Shown piece after piece: positions 29,546 through 38,503 of a stretch of DNA of 64,000 bases; the stretch's first letter is position 1, and every line of letters begins with the position of its first letter. Below the pieces are notes generated by a model. The model was given only the letters and a program-made list of their open reading frames with translations, did not search any database and was not told where the DNA came from. Both the position numbers and the translations under genes were made by a program. The DNA is taken from the NCBI RefSeq assembly GCF_032918005.1, contig NZ_CP136628.1, forward strand, positions 2,031,501 through 2,095,500, given 5' to 3'. The stretch is from Bradyrhizobium sp. NDS-1. Lineage in GTDB: Bacteria > Pseudomonadota > Alphaproteobacteria > Rhizobiales > Xanthobacteraceae.

Positions 29546-30969
29546 AGCACCTTCCCCGGATTCATGATGCCGAGCGGATCCAGCATCGCCTTGATCGCGC
29601 GCATCAGCTCGATCGCGGTCTTGTCCTTGACGTCGGGCAGCTCGTCGCGCTTGAGCACGCCGATGCCGTGCTCGGCCGAGATAGAGCCGCCCATGCGCAG
29701 CACGATCGCGAACACCACCGCGTTCATCTCGTGCCAGCGCGCCAGGTAGTCGGCCGTGTCGGCGCCGACCGGCTGGCTGACATTGTAGTGCAGATTGCCG
29801 TCGCCGAGATGGCCGAACGGCACCGGCCGCGCGCCGGGGATCAGCTTCACCACGGCCGCATCAGCCTCCGCGATGAATTCGGGCACGGCCGCGACCGGCA
29901 CGGAGATGTCGTGCTTGATCGAGCCTCCCTCGGGCTTCTGCGCCGAAGACATCTCGTCGCGCAGCTTCCAGAAGCCGGCGCGCTGGGCGAGGCTCGCCGC
30001 GATCACGGCGTCGTCCACGATCTCCTCCTCCATGGCGCGGGTCAGGATCGTCTCCAGCGGCGTGCGGGCATCCTCGGCGGGGGAGGACAGTTCCATCAGC
30101 ACGTACCAGGGATGCTTCGCCTCAAGCGGATCGCGCACGTCGATGCCGTGCCGCACCGAGAAGTCCACCGCCATCTCCGACAGCAGCTCGAAGCTCGTCA
30201 GCGCATTGGCGGCTTCGCCCTGCGCGATCGTGAGCAGCTTCAGCGCCGCCGCCGGCGATCTCAGCCCGACGAAGGCGGTCTCGACCGCCCGCGGCTTCGG
30301 AAACAGTTTTAGGGTCGCCGCCGTGATGATGCCGAGCGTGCCCTCCGCGCCGATGAAGAGGTTGTGCAGATTGTAGCCGGTGTTGTCCTTCTTCAGTTTC
30401 GACAGCGTGTTCAGCACGCGTCCGTCGGCCAGCACCACTTCAAGCCCCAGCGCCATCTCGCGCGCGACGCCATAGGCGAGCGCGGCCGTGCCGCCGGCAT
30501 TGGTGGAGAGATTTCCGCCGATGGTACAGCTTCCCTCCGCGCCCAGCGAGAGCGGAAACAGCCGGTCCACCTCGGACGCTTTTTGCTGCGCGATCTGCAG
30601 CACCACGCCCGCTTCGACCGTCATGGTGTTGGAGGCAGTGTCGATCTCGCGGATCTTGTCGAGGCGCCGCAGCGACACGACGACCTCGCCATTGTGCGGC
30701 GTCTGGCCGCCGACGAGCCCGGTGTTGCCGCCCTGCGGCACCAGCGCGATGTTGTGCGCGGAAGCGAGCTTGCAGATCTCCGAGACCTCCGCCGTCGAGC
30801 CCGGGCGCAGCACCAGCGGTGAGCGGCCGTGGAAGAGATTGCGCTCCTCGGTGAGGTAGGGCGCGATGTCATTCGCATCGGTGATGGCATGGCGTTCGCC
30901 AACGATCTTGCGGAATTGTTCGATCAACTCGGGCGCAAGCGGCGGGGGGGCGGATGGATTGACGTTCAT
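29542..30969 (-). CDS. FAD-binding oxidase (GlcD/D-lactate or 2-hydroxyglutarate dehydrogenase type)
   Basis: 475 aa from the ATG at 30969 (MNVNPSAPPPLAPELIEQF); an in-frame TTG lies six codons further out. The PCMH-type FAD domain is clear: LVPQGGNTGLVGGQTPHNGE, FPLSLGAEGSCTIGGNLSTN with AGGTAALAYGVAREM. The C-terminal FAD-oxidase domain ends in the metal/substrate motif HGIGVLKRDELPD. It oxidises a D-2-hydroxy acid to the 2-oxo acid; exact substrate open. Confidence 0.9.
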   Translation of the reverse strand: MNVNPSAPPPLAPELIEQFRKIVGERHAITDANDIAPYLTEERNLFHGRSPLVLRPGSTAEVSEICKLASAHNIALVPQGGNTGLVGGQTPHNGEVVVSLRRLDKIREIDTASNTMTVEAGVVLQIAQQKASEVDRLFPLSLGAEGSCTIGGNLSTNAGGTAALAYGVAREMALGLEVVLADGRVLNTLSKLKKDNTGYNLHNLFIGAEGTLGIITAATLKLFPKPRAVETAFVGLRSPAAALKLLTIAQGEAANALTSFELLSEMAVDFSVRHGIDVRDPLEAKHPWYVLMELSSPAEDARTPLETILTRAMEEEIVDDAVIAASLAQRAGFWKLRDEMSSAQKPEGGSIKHDISVPVAAVPEFIAEADAAVVKLIPGARPVPFGHLGDGNLHYNVSQPVGADTADYLARWHEMNAVVFAIVLRMGGSISAEHGIGVLKRDELPDVKDKTAIELMRAIKAMLDPLGIMNPGKVL

Positions 30970-30992
30970 TCTCGTGTCTCTTCTCAAGCTTC

Positions 30993-32000
30993 TTATCGCG
31001 CAACCGCGGCCCGGCGCAGCCGGTCGTTGATCGCTTCGCCAAGTCCCTCTTCGGGCACCGTCATCACCGCGATCGCCCGCGGGCCCTTCGCGTCGAGGCT
31101 CCGAAGATAGCCGAACAGATTGGCGGCGGCTTCATCGAGATCAGCGGTGGGCGACAAATTCATGACGGCGCTGGCGGCGTCCATGCCGGGCAGCCGCGCG
31201 GGACCGAATGCCAGCAGCGCCTCGCCCGGCGCCACCTCACGCGCATCGAGCCGCACAGGAGCGCGCGGCGCGTAATGCGAGGCCAGCATGCCCGGCGCCA
31301 GCGGCTGGCTGTCGTCGCTTCCGGCTTCCATCGGCGGCCGCGCCAGGGGCGCGCCGAGCACCGCCTCGATCCGTTCGCGTGAGAGCCCGCCGGGCCGCAG
31401 CAGCATCGGCGCCTCGAAGCAGCCGACAATGGTCGATTCAACGCCGACCTCGACCGGCCCGCCGTCAATGATGAGGTCGATCCGTCCCGATAAGTCGCTC
31501 TCGACATGGGCGGCCAGCGTCGGCGAGACGTGGCCGGAGATGTTCGCGGACGGCGCCACCACGGCCCCGCCGAAGGCGCGCAGAATGGTCTGCGCGACGG
31601 GGTGGGCGGGAATACGGATCGCGACGGTGTCGAGGCCGGCCGTGGCGAGATCCGCCACGGGACAGCCGTCGCTCTTCGGCACCACCAGCGTCAGCGGCCC
31701 CGGCCAGAACGCCTCGGCGAGCTTCAATGCGCGCGCGTCGAACCGTCCGATCCGCCGCGCGGCTTTGAGGTCAGCGACATGCGCAATCAGCGGATTGAAC
31801 GCCGGCCGCCCCTTGGCGGCGTAGAGATGGGCGATCGCCGTGGCATTGGCGGCGTCCGCCCCGAGCCCGTAGACCGTCTCGGTCGGAAACGCGACCAGCC
31901 CGCCGGCGGCCAGGGCCCTGGCGGCAGCCTCCGCGCCGGCCGCGCCAGCCGGCAAGATCAGTGTTTCAAGGCCCGTTTTCACAGGGACAAAATTCCTCAT
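30993..32000 (-). CDS. L-threonylcarbamoyladenylate synthase (Sua5/YwlC type)
   Basis: Makes threonylcarbamoyl-AMP from threonine, bicarbonate and ATP for t6A37 of tRNAs. 335 aa from ATG 32000, the long Sua5 form. YrdC core: GLVAFPTETVYGLGADAANA, KGRPAFNPLIAHV, FWPGPLTLVVPKSDGCP, AIRIPAHPVA, SANISGHVSPT and STIVGCFEAPMLLRPGGLSR. The C-terminal Sua5 domain follows (APGMLASHYAPRAPVRLDAR). The promoter would sit in the 50 bases before it, divergent from tRNA-Pro. Confidence 0.93.
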   Translation of the reverse strand: MRNFVPVKTGLETLILPAGAAGAEAAARALAAGGLVAFPTETVYGLGADAANATAIAHLYAAKGRPAFNPLIAHVADLKAARRIGRFDARALKLAEAFWPGPLTLVVPKSDGCPVADLATAGLDTVAIRIPAHPVAQTILRAFGGAVVAPSANISGHVSPTLAAHVESDLSGRIDLIIDGGPVEVGVESTIVGCFEAPMLLRPGGLSRERIEAVLGAPLARPPMEAGSDDSQPLAPGMLASHYAPRAPVRLDAREVAPGEALLAFGPARLPGMDAASAVMNLSPTADLDEAAANLFGYLRSLDAKGPRAIAVMTVPEEGLGEAINDRLRRAAVAR

Positions 32001-32050
32001 CTCGGCCGCTTGCGGTGCGCCAAACCCGACGCTATAAGCCGGCCTCTTGT

Positions 32051-32127
32051 CGGAGTGTGGCTCAGCCCGGTAGAGCACTGCGTTCGGGACGCAGGGGTCG
32101 CAGGTTCGAATCCTGCCACTCCGACCA
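32051..32127 (+). tRNA. tRNA-Pro (anticodon CGG)
   Basis: Seven-bp acceptor stem CGGAGTG / CACTCCG, D arm GCTCAGCCCGGTAGAGC, anticodon arm CTGCG-TTCGGGA-CGCAG, T arm GCAGG-TTCGAAT-CCTGC, discriminator A and encoded CCA: 77 nt. The anticodon loop TTCGGGA gives CGG, reading CCG. It is the probable attachment site of the integrase 270 bases downstream. Confidence 0.97.
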
Positions 32128-32162
32128 TTCTTTCAAATACTTATACTTTCGATGATTTTTGC

Positions 32163-32186
32163 GCGCAACGAAATGCGCAACGAAAT
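32163..32186. repeat. 12-bp tandem repeat next to the tRNA
   Basis: GCGCAACGAAAT occurs twice head to tail, 36 bases beyond the tRNA CCA end. Its position beside the presumed att core is what is expected of integrase arm-binding sites; that role is inference. Confidence 0.6.
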
Positions 32187-32203
32187 GGCTCGATCGGAGC
32201 AAT

Positions 32204-32404
32204 GTGGTGGCTGTAGAGCTCGATTCTGCATACGAGCGTTGGAGTAAGGCCGTGCACGCGCTTGTCACAGCCAACGATCGGTTTCTGCAGATTTCGCCGA
32301 GGGATCCTGAGAAGTCCGGGGCTTGGGCGAAGGTGCGGGCCGCTCAATCTGAGCTCGACGCTGCAGCGAACGAAATCGATCCCAAGTTCCCCGCGCGGGA
32401 CTAG
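32204..32404 (+). CDS. small hypothetical protein
   Basis: About 66 aa from a GTG pair at 32204/32207 with GGAG just upstream. VAVELDSAYERWSKAVHALV, DRFLQISPRDPEKSGAWAKV and ELDAAANEIDPKFPARD look like a compact helical protein. It meets the integrase stop tail to tail with a four-base overlap. Function unknown; likely island-specific. Confidence 0.5.
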   Translation: MVAVELDSAYERWSKAVHALVTANDRFLQISPRDPEKSGAWAKVRAAQSELDAAANEIDPKFPARD

Positions 32405-33669
32405 CGTTGGCCGCCAAACGCCTCAGCGGCTTCTTCCTGGAATTCAGGATGGTGATGACCGTAGTTTGCCTCAAGCTGCTCTACCGTCATTCCAAGCCAG
32501 CCAGCAGCCTCCCACATATCGACGCCGGCCTGCATCAGCCACGTCGCTGCTGTATGGCGTAGCGAATGCCGGACAACATCCTCGCCAAGCCCCGCGTCCT
32601 GCAGAATACCTTCCCAAGCTGACCTGATCTTGCCGGCAAGCGGCTGGCCATCGTGAATGCGGTTCACGACGAATCTGATTTGTTCGCCGTTCTCCAGAAT
32701 GCCGGCCGCGCGCAGTTCGCTCGATCGCATTTGGTCGATCTTGCGCCAGCGGACCAAGTGAGGGCGCAGGCGGCTAGCGATCTTTGCCGGAGGGCGCCGT
32801 TTCTTAGTTGACCGTTCCAGGGCGCCTTTGCCCTGATAGACCATGCCGTCGAGGTTCATCCATGGATGCGTGGTGGTGGCGAGCCATTGTGTGCGCCGAA
32901 TCGTTTCCTCGCGCCGCGCGCTGTAAACGCCAATCAGACAAAAGCGGGCGGCCGGATAGCGTCGCCGGATGATCCACCGCTCCCGGCGCAACAGCTTGCC
33001 ATCTTCCTTTCGTTTCCAGGATTTTCGCTCGTTATCCCACACGTAGCCGATCGCGGCACCGAGCAGGCGCGCGGCTTCGTTGCGCGTCAGCCAGCGGTGG
33101 CGGCCTTCCGCCTTGGGAGGTAGGGTAATCTTCGGAACGACGCTCAGCGTGTGCTCCGCATGGTACGCGTTGATGGCAGCACGTAAATCCTCAAGCCGGC
33201 GCCTAGCGGTTTGCTCGGAAACTTTGTCTTGACGTGGCTTAATCCCGGCCTGCCTGTTGTTTTCATTCGGCGTGTTCGTGGACCAGTCCACGAAGTCGCG
33301 GCACAGCTGGGCCTTGAGCTTGCTCACTGTCTTGTCACCGAAGAAGCCATTCAGATCGAGGAGCCGGATGAGCAGTAGATCATGCTGCGCCCAGGCTCGC
33401 TCGTCACTCTTATCCTTTGGCCGTTTGGATATCTCGTAGGCAGTAAGGACGTCGGCTATGGCGAGGACCCCAGGGTCACTTGCCCCGATTGTGGTTGGGT
33501 GCCGTCCGCCGATGTAGGTTTCGAGCGCTTTCGCAGCGCCGTCAATGTCGTCGCGGCTGCAACCTGTGCGGATCTGCCGTCGCTTTCCCTCCGATCGATC
33601 GAGGATGACCCAGCATCCGTCGTCTTCTCGGAACCAGAGTCGCGGCGGCTTGGCTTTGCGGCCCGGCAT
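32401..33669 (-). CDS. tyrosine-family site-specific integrase
   Basis: 422 aa. Catalytic residues of the tyrosine recombinase fold: first Arg in IGVYSARREETIRRTQW, the His-x-x-Arg box VVRHSLRHTAATWLMQAGVD, a second conserved His near EQLEANYGHHHPEF and the nucleophilic Tyr in that same stretch. The N-terminal SAM-like core-binding domain is at roughly 70-180. It points towards tRNA-Pro, as in tRNA-integrated islands, and would insert and excise island 1 together with the small gene upstream. Confidence 0.93.
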   Translation of the reverse strand: MPGRKAKPPRLWFREDDGCWVILDRSEGKRRQIRTGCSRDDIDGAAKALETYIGGRHPTTIGASDPGVLAIADVLTAYEISKRPKDKSDERAWAQHDLLLIRLLDLNGFFGDKTVSKLKAQLCRDFVDWSTNTPNENNRQAGIKPRQDKVSEQTARRRLEDLRAAINAYHAEHTLSVVPKITLPPKAEGRHRWLTRNEAARLLGAAIGYVWDNERKSWKRKEDGKLLRRERWIIRRRYPAARFCLIGVYSARREETIRRTQWLATTTHPWMNLDGMVYQGKGALERSTKKRRPPAKIASRLRPHLVRWRKIDQMRSSELRAAGILENGEQIRFVVNRIHDGQPLAGKIRSAWEGILQDAGLGEDVVRHSLRHTAATWLMQAGVDMWEAAGWLGMTVEQLEANYGHHHPEFQEEAAEAFGGQR

Positions 33670-33905
33670 GATGGCTTTACCAATTTGCGGATAGCACGAG
33701 GCGTCGTCAAATCTTTACCTGCCACTTTGGCGATTTCAAGAGTCCCAACTGCCGCTGCCCTGCGCAGTGATGATAATGTCAGTGGACCTTGCGGAAAAAA
33801 CACGGCGACAGCCTCGACAAAGGTCATCGCTTCATCCTCGTTCCATTGGGAGGGATCCGGTCGTGCTTTCGCGCGCGCAAGCTTGTCGGCATTTCGCTTG
33901 GGCAT
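33456..33905 (-). CDS. excisionase-like small basic protein
   Basis: 149 aa, MPKRNADKLARAKARPDPSQ with a helix-turn-helix-like middle (PLTLSSLRRAAAVGTLEIAK, LTTPRAIRKLVKPSCRAAKP). Its 3' third overlaps the first 214 bases of the integrase gene in another frame, an arrangement common for excisionase/integrase pairs. The low-complexity C terminus suggests the functional part is the N-terminal 90 residues. Directionality-factor role is inference from position. Confidence 0.55.
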   Translation of the reverse strand: MPKRNADKLARAKARPDPSQWNEDEAMTFVEAVAVFFPQGPLTLSSLRRAAAVGTLEIAKVAGKDLTTPRAIRKLVKPSCRAAKPSRRDSGSEKTTDAGSSSIDRRESDGRSAQVAAATTLTALRKRSKPTSADGTQPQSGQVTLGSSP

Positions 33906-33908
33906 ATG

Positions 33909-34323
33909 TTGGACCCGGGACCTTTGCTTCCGCTGTTCTGATCAACGTGTAAGCAAAATCTGCCCTTCGTGAAGCTTGATGCCTTGGCCGGTGCGGCAAT
34001 CGGCGACTTCCGAGTACAAATTGGACGATCGAGGACTCTGAATCATCGCATTCCCAAATGGCGTGATGTTCGGCTTCAACGAAAATTCGTGGCCATTCCC
34101 AAATCGTCCATCCGTAAAGCAGTGTCCCTCCGTCTCTCGCAACCTTTGCGGCAACGTTGCTGAAGCACTCGCTGGCAACGGCGCCGGGCTCAGGCAAGAC
34201 TGAGATCCAGACAGGCTGTCGGTCTGGGCTGAGTTCGCGGCAAAGGGCCAGGATGGGCTCGGAGATCTCCCGCGGGGAGGGGGTAAAGGTTCTCTGGAAG
34301 ATCTCAGTTCGTATCGCCGGCAT
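33909..34323 (-). pseudogene. degenerate hypothetical gene
   Basis: A minus-strand frame beginning MPAIRTEIFQRTFTPSPREI and continuing QPVWISVLPEPGAVASECFS, GGTLLYGWTIWEWPRIFVEA, EHHAIWECDD is protein-like with an aromatic-rich core, and resembles small zinc/GIW-type hypothetical proteins of rhizobia. After ECDD this frame turns into an unnatural Arg/His-rich string while a neighbouring frame becomes plausible (VADCRTGQGIKLHEGQILLT), suggesting a frameshift near 34050. I regard it as decayed. Function unknown. Confidence 0.4.
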
Positions 34324-34627
34324 GGCCTCCATTCCCGTTTTGGGCTTGAAAGGAGGATTATCGCTCTTGAGGCGATAGATCGAGCTAAGATATTGATTTG
34401 TCTTATCAATACCCCCATATTTAGTTGAGTAAGACGCTTGCTGGTCGGAGGTCAGGTTCCTTAGACCTTGGCGATTTTCCGGGTTTTTGCCCCGTTGCCC
34501 GAGCTTATCGGAACTGCTAGTTTGAACGGACAGGGAACATCCGCCGTCCAAGAGGATTGGTGGGTAGCTGGATTTTTAAGGGTCGATGCCCTATTTTGCA
34601 CCCTGAGATAGGCACTGGTCGAGAGCC

Positions 34628-35014
34628 ATGAGCGTCCGGATCAACCGGGAATACGTGAACGACACCGCGAAGCTGATCATGCATCGGCTTATTGCGCGGC
34701 AGATCGGTCGCGACCCGTCGCTGGTCGAAAGGGCTAAGGATTCTTTGGCCCATAACTACCAGCGTTTCGAAGGCTACGCTTTCGTTCGCGAGTGGTCGGA
34801 CATGCTTGGCTTTCCTCCTTCTACGGTCCGCCGCCGTCTGACGAGCCGCGACGAAGAGATGACGCGTCTGCGTCTGTCCTCACCTTTCGTTTTGGCGGAA
34901 GGCATCAATTTCGAGGACGACACTCTGCGCCGTCGTATCTGGAAGGCGGCGAAGCGGATTGCCGAGAGATCTGCGATCCATCAGACCGCGGGACTTCCGC
35001 GGATGGCTGCGTGA
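34628..35014 (+). CDS. hypothetical protein, first gene of a coupled pair
   Basis: 128 aa basic, helical protein: MSVRINREYVNDTAKLIMHR, FVREWSDMLGFPPSTVRRRL, RRRIWKAAKRIAERSAIHQT. The middle part could form a helix-turn-helix (PPSTVRRRLTSRDEEM), so a DNA-binding antitoxin is possible. Its stop overlaps the GTG start of the nucleotidyltransferase-like gene (GTGA), which indicates coupled translation. Confidence 0.7.
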   Translation: MSVRINREYVNDTAKLIMHRLIARQIGRDPSLVERAKDSLAHNYQRFEGYAFVREWSDMLGFPPSTVRRRLTSRDEEMTRLRLSSPFVLAEGINFEDDTLRRRIWKAAKRIAERSAIHQTAGLPRMAA

Positions 35015-35646
35015 CACAAAACTCGTTTGTTCGCACTATTGAAGACCTTGTCGAGACAGTCAGGGTGATCGCCCGGCTATTTAAAACCGACAAGGTCTTC
35101 ATCATCGGCAGCCAAAGCATCTTGCTTTCATGGCCAGACGCACCAATCGTCCTACGCACCTCTGGCGAAATCGACGCTTATCCGGAAAACGCGAAGATTT
35201 GGGAGATCCAGCAGAAGGAACTGGATCCCGAAGACGATCCAGAGGCTTCAGAAGAGATCAATGCCCTCTATGGCGAGGGCTCTAAATTCCATCGCGAGCA
35301 CGGCTTCTATATCGACGGTGTCGACGAGAACACCGCGCGGCTTCCTGAAGATTGGAACAAGCGGGCGATCACCAAGACGGTCGACGTCGACGATCGAAAG
35401 GTCCTAGCCGTTGCCCCATGTCCTGAGGACATCATCGTATCCAAACTCGCTCGCTTGTCCGACAAGGACAAGGAGTTCGTGGAAGGCTACCACCAGGCGC
35501 GACCGTTCGATCGCGAGCTCGTTGTCGAGCGCATCAAGGCGACGAAGCTTGAGGCCGAACTTCAGGAGCGAGCCATAAACTTCGTGCGCGGCCTTGCGGA
35601 TGCGCCGAAAGCAGATGCTGCGGCAGGCAAGACGGTCGGATCATAG
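35011..35646 (+). CDS. DUF6036-like nucleotidyltransferase-fold protein
   Basis: 211 aa from the overlapping GTG. VFIIGSQSILLSWPDAPIVL, RTSGEIDAYPENAK carries the GS and DxD-like elements of a minimal nucleotidyltransferase fold (G-S near residue 29-30, E-I-D about 50-52); APCPEDIIVSKLARLSDKDK and EFVEGYHQARPFDRELVVER are the conserved C-terminal helices seen in DUF6036 and AbiEii-like families. With the gene before it this looks like a toxin-antitoxin pair, the present gene being the toxin by analogy. Nucleotidyl transfer itself is inference. Confidence 0.65.
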   Translation: MTQNSFVRTIEDLVETVRVIARLFKTDKVFIIGSQSILLSWPDAPIVLRTSGEIDAYPENAKIWEIQQKELDPEDDPEASEEINALYGEGSKFHREHGFYIDGVDENTARLPEDWNKRAITKTVDVDDRKVLAVAPCPEDIIVSKLARLSDKDKEFVEGYHQARPFDRELVVERIKATKLEAELQERAINFVRGLADAPKADAAAGKTVGS

Positions 35647-35713
35647 CCGTTGCCGGCTGTGCAACCTATCGCGCCTTGATTCAGCGTCGCGCGTCGGCGG
35701 GGGGCGTTGCGCT

Positions 35714-38500
35714 TCAGCGCTTCTCATTCAGGTCCTCCAATTCGATCGAAGCAAACACTCTCACCGCCAAGCTTGCGATGTCCGCACGCAATTCTGGTTC
35801 GATTTCAGTAGCAGCGAGCGCGCTTAGCTCCGTGACCCACCTCTTTTTTTCCGCAACAGGGCGATCACGCAGGTACTCCTGCACAATCAAGACCTCGGAT
35901 CTGCGACGGCGCGCATCACCTCGGAGGCTCGACACCAATCTTAACAAGCCTTCCGGGGTGGGCGGATCTTGCCGATATCTAATTTCCGCTCGCGCAGCCA
36001 ACATCCAATCGACGTATGCGCGCGGTGCGAGAAATCCGCGCCAGTCAGAGAGGTTTATTCCTGGAATTGGATTAGGCAGATCGAAAAGCTCTTCCTTCAT
36101 TCGGGGGTCTTGATAGCCGCGAGACGCCATGCGTGCGAGCATCCCGAGCTTGAGGTCGACAAGTGATTTGATTTGGTCGCGTCCTTCAGTCGTTTCACCG
36201 TGAAAAATATAGTCCGATATGTCTTTTCTAAGCGGACCGAGCCACGATAGACCTTCCGCATAGGCATCGAGCCCGGGGGCAATAGGTTCCATGCCATTTG
36301 TCTTAGCTATTCTCTCGATTGGTTCATCCAGACGCAGGAAGCGCTGCTTTGACTCGGAGGACATCTTTGCAACGCCAACACTCAGAGTCTGCAGGGCGCG
36401 ATCGGGACGCGACAGCGCCTCTGAGAACAGTTGCGCCCACATAGGCGGCACTTTGTCTGCGGCAATTCTATTCGGCCATCTTTCGACTGTTTGAAAAAGG
36501 GCGTCTTCCAACTCTCCCGGAAACCCGCGATCCGCCGCCAAGCGCACAGCCATTCGGAGCCTGTCCTTGGCGCTCACCGATTGTGGCACCTGCGATAACA
36601 AAGACCACCCTTTAGACGTCTCTTTGATCGCCTCACGGTGGCAAATTTCCTCGAAAGCTCCGAGAAGCAGTTTGACCACGGTATCGCTACGTTTTCCGTA
36701 CTTGACCGGGGGCGTCGTGAGATCAGTGAGGATCCTCGCTGGCAGCTCTGGATCAGCTTTCTCCTCCTCCAGCCAGGCAAGGAGAATATCCGCCATCGTG
36801 CCGCATCCCGACGTTTTCAGTTCGGAAACTTTGTCGGCATCTCCTTTCGCTAACGCCGTCTCATTTCTCAATCGTCGTCCAAGTGCGTAGGATCTAATCA
36901 GGTGGCGAAGTTTGGCGGCGCTAAACACTATGTAGTCAAGTGGATCGGATTCAGGAGATTCCGGTCGTGGCGGCTCCGCTCGTAGGATGAGATCCAGAAC
37001 TCGGGCTTGGAAGATCAGAAAGTCAAAAAACTCGGGTGCGTCGGCTCTGGCCGCCGAGAGAGACAACGATTGCCAAAAATCGCCCTTATCCCACTCGAGG
37101 TACTCGTAGCTTATTGTTGTCGCACATGCGTTGGAATTAAATGTAGCCAAATCCTTGTGCTGAACGACCGGTCTAATCAAGCCGTCCATGTCAGTAGGAT
37201 GATCGAGGACAGCCGACGCGCCAATGGCGATTAAATGATCTATGTCCATCGGCCGGGGGCCAAACAGCATGCTTGAGTATCCGGATACGCCAGCTCCGCG
37301 CCTCTTGAAATCGAAGCTTTCCGGATTGATAAGGTTCAAGTCTGGAGCTGCTTCCTGGGGCATGCCATTGAGTGCCCTAGTGTAAGCGCGGATGCCAGGT
37401 CGCAGAGCGCCTTCGATGACCTGTAGCCAGCGGCGCTGGCCGAAACGATCGGTCTGCCACCACACACCCTCGATCTTCCGGCTCAACGCCGCTGCCCTAA
37501 GGGACGGCTCTTCGGTGATGTCAGCTACTGTAAATGGAAGCTCGCTTCGTAGCAGGAGATCTCCCGGCAGTGACGGTAACCAGGATGGACCTGCAAACAG
37601 TGCCAAATAGCCCTTGGAGCTGAATTCAAGATGCCAGGTCGCGGCATAGATGGTCACGATCGAGAACGCGGCAATTACACAGATAGTGGTGACTACTGAA
37701 CGCCACCGCGCCAATAGCGCGGTGAACGTTCCAGGCGGTGGGCGAGTTGAGGGGGCGATCGGCAGGTAGATATTATCGCGTGACAGTCCGCCGGAAACCG
37801 GCTCCTGCGGGGCTCTCCCTTTGAGATTGAACGCGAGCGCAGGTACTCTTCTCTTTAGGTAGGGAAACAAGGCCTCATCCAGGCTAACGTGCTCCGAGCG
37901 AAGCCGCGCCGCTTCGTCGATTTTCTCGAACAACGCCAGCGCAAGCAAACTTGACCCACTGGCGTCAGTTGCAGATTTTAGGAGATCGTCTTCGTAGGCT
38001 AGTTGATCCGCTTGACACGAAGCGACGAACAACCTGCAACGAGAGCCTTCCAATCGGCTGAAGAACTCGCTGCCCCAGAATACCGCCTCCGCGTGGCAGC
38101 AATCCACAAAGATCAGGACGTTCTTTGCTTGCATTCTACGGAGCGCATCGTCGATAAATTGGGCATCGACGCCTTGGCCAACCTGCGGATGGTCGTACGC
38201 GCAGAAGTTGGCGCCGTTTGCCGTACGACGACCGTGACCGGCAAGATAGATCAGCACGAAATCAAGGTTTTGCAGGGTCGCGAGTGTCTCGAGCGAGGAT
38301 TTAATTGTAAGGTGAGTCGCCTGCGCGTTGAAAAATGCGAAATGTCTCGACTGCTCGCGCGGGAAGGTGTCGGAAACCCACGCGTGGACACGGCGGGCGT
38401 CTGCGCTAGCACATTTCAGGGGCAATTCATCCCCTTGGTAGAACCCTTGGGGGTACTCGTCGATTCCAATCGCGAGGGAGGCAAAACGGGCTTGGGCCAT
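35714..38500 (-). CDS. membrane-anchored caspase-like protease with large C-terminal domain
   Basis: 928 aa. Residues 1-240 form a peptidase C14 (metacaspase-type) domain: SLAIGIDEYPQG, the catalytic His89 in LIYLAGHGRRTANGANFCAY and the Cys135 dyad partner in NVLIFVDCCHAEAVF. A single membrane segment at about 268-290 (VVTTICVIAAFSIVTIYAAT) follows, then some 630 residues of helical repeat-like sequence with no family I recognise. Thus the protease would be on one side of the inner membrane (cytosolic by the basic flank before the TM) and the large domain on the other, or held at the membrane. It is three bases downstream of a small membrane protein gene. Lower GC than the core. Protease/sensor role in defence or cell death is inference. 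Confidence 0.82.
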   Translation of the reverse strand: MAQARFASLAIGIDEYPQGFYQGDELPLKCASADARRVHAWVSDTFPREQSRHFAFFNAQATHLTIKSSLETLATLQNLDFVLIYLAGHGRRTANGANFCAYDHPQVGQGVDAQFIDDALRRMQAKNVLIFVDCCHAEAVFWGSEFFSRLEGSRCRLFVASCQADQLAYEDDLLKSATDASGSSLLALALFEKIDEAARLRSEHVSLDEALFPYLKRRVPALAFNLKGRAPQEPVSGGLSRDNIYLPIAPSTRPPPGTFTALLARWRSVVTTICVIAAFSIVTIYAATWHLEFSSKGYLALFAGPSWLPSLPGDLLLRSELPFTVADITEEPSLRAAALSRKIEGVWWQTDRFGQRRWLQVIEGALRPGIRAYTRALNGMPQEAAPDLNLINPESFDFKRRGAGVSGYSSMLFGPRPMDIDHLIAIGASAVLDHPTDMDGLIRPVVQHKDLATFNSNACATTISYEYLEWDKGDFWQSLSLSAARADAPEFFDFLIFQARVLDLILRAEPPRPESPESDPLDYIVFSAAKLRHLIRSYALGRRLRNETALAKGDADKVSELKTSGCGTMADILLAWLEEEKADPELPARILTDLTTPPVKYGKRSDTVVKLLLGAFEEICHREAIKETSKGWSLLSQVPQSVSAKDRLRMAVRLAADRGFPGELEDALFQTVERWPNRIAADKVPPMWAQLFSEALSRPDRALQTLSVGVAKMSSESKQRFLRLDEPIERIAKTNGMEPIAPGLDAYAEGLSWLGPLRKDISDYIFHGETTEGRDQIKSLVDLKLGMLARMASRGYQDPRMKEELFDLPNPIPGINLSDWRGFLAPRAYVDWMLAARAEIRYRQDPPTPEGLLRLVSSLRGDARRRRSEVLIVQEYLRDRPVAEKKRWVTELSALAATEIEPELRADIASLAVRVFASIELEDLNEKR

Positions 38501-38503
38501 CGG

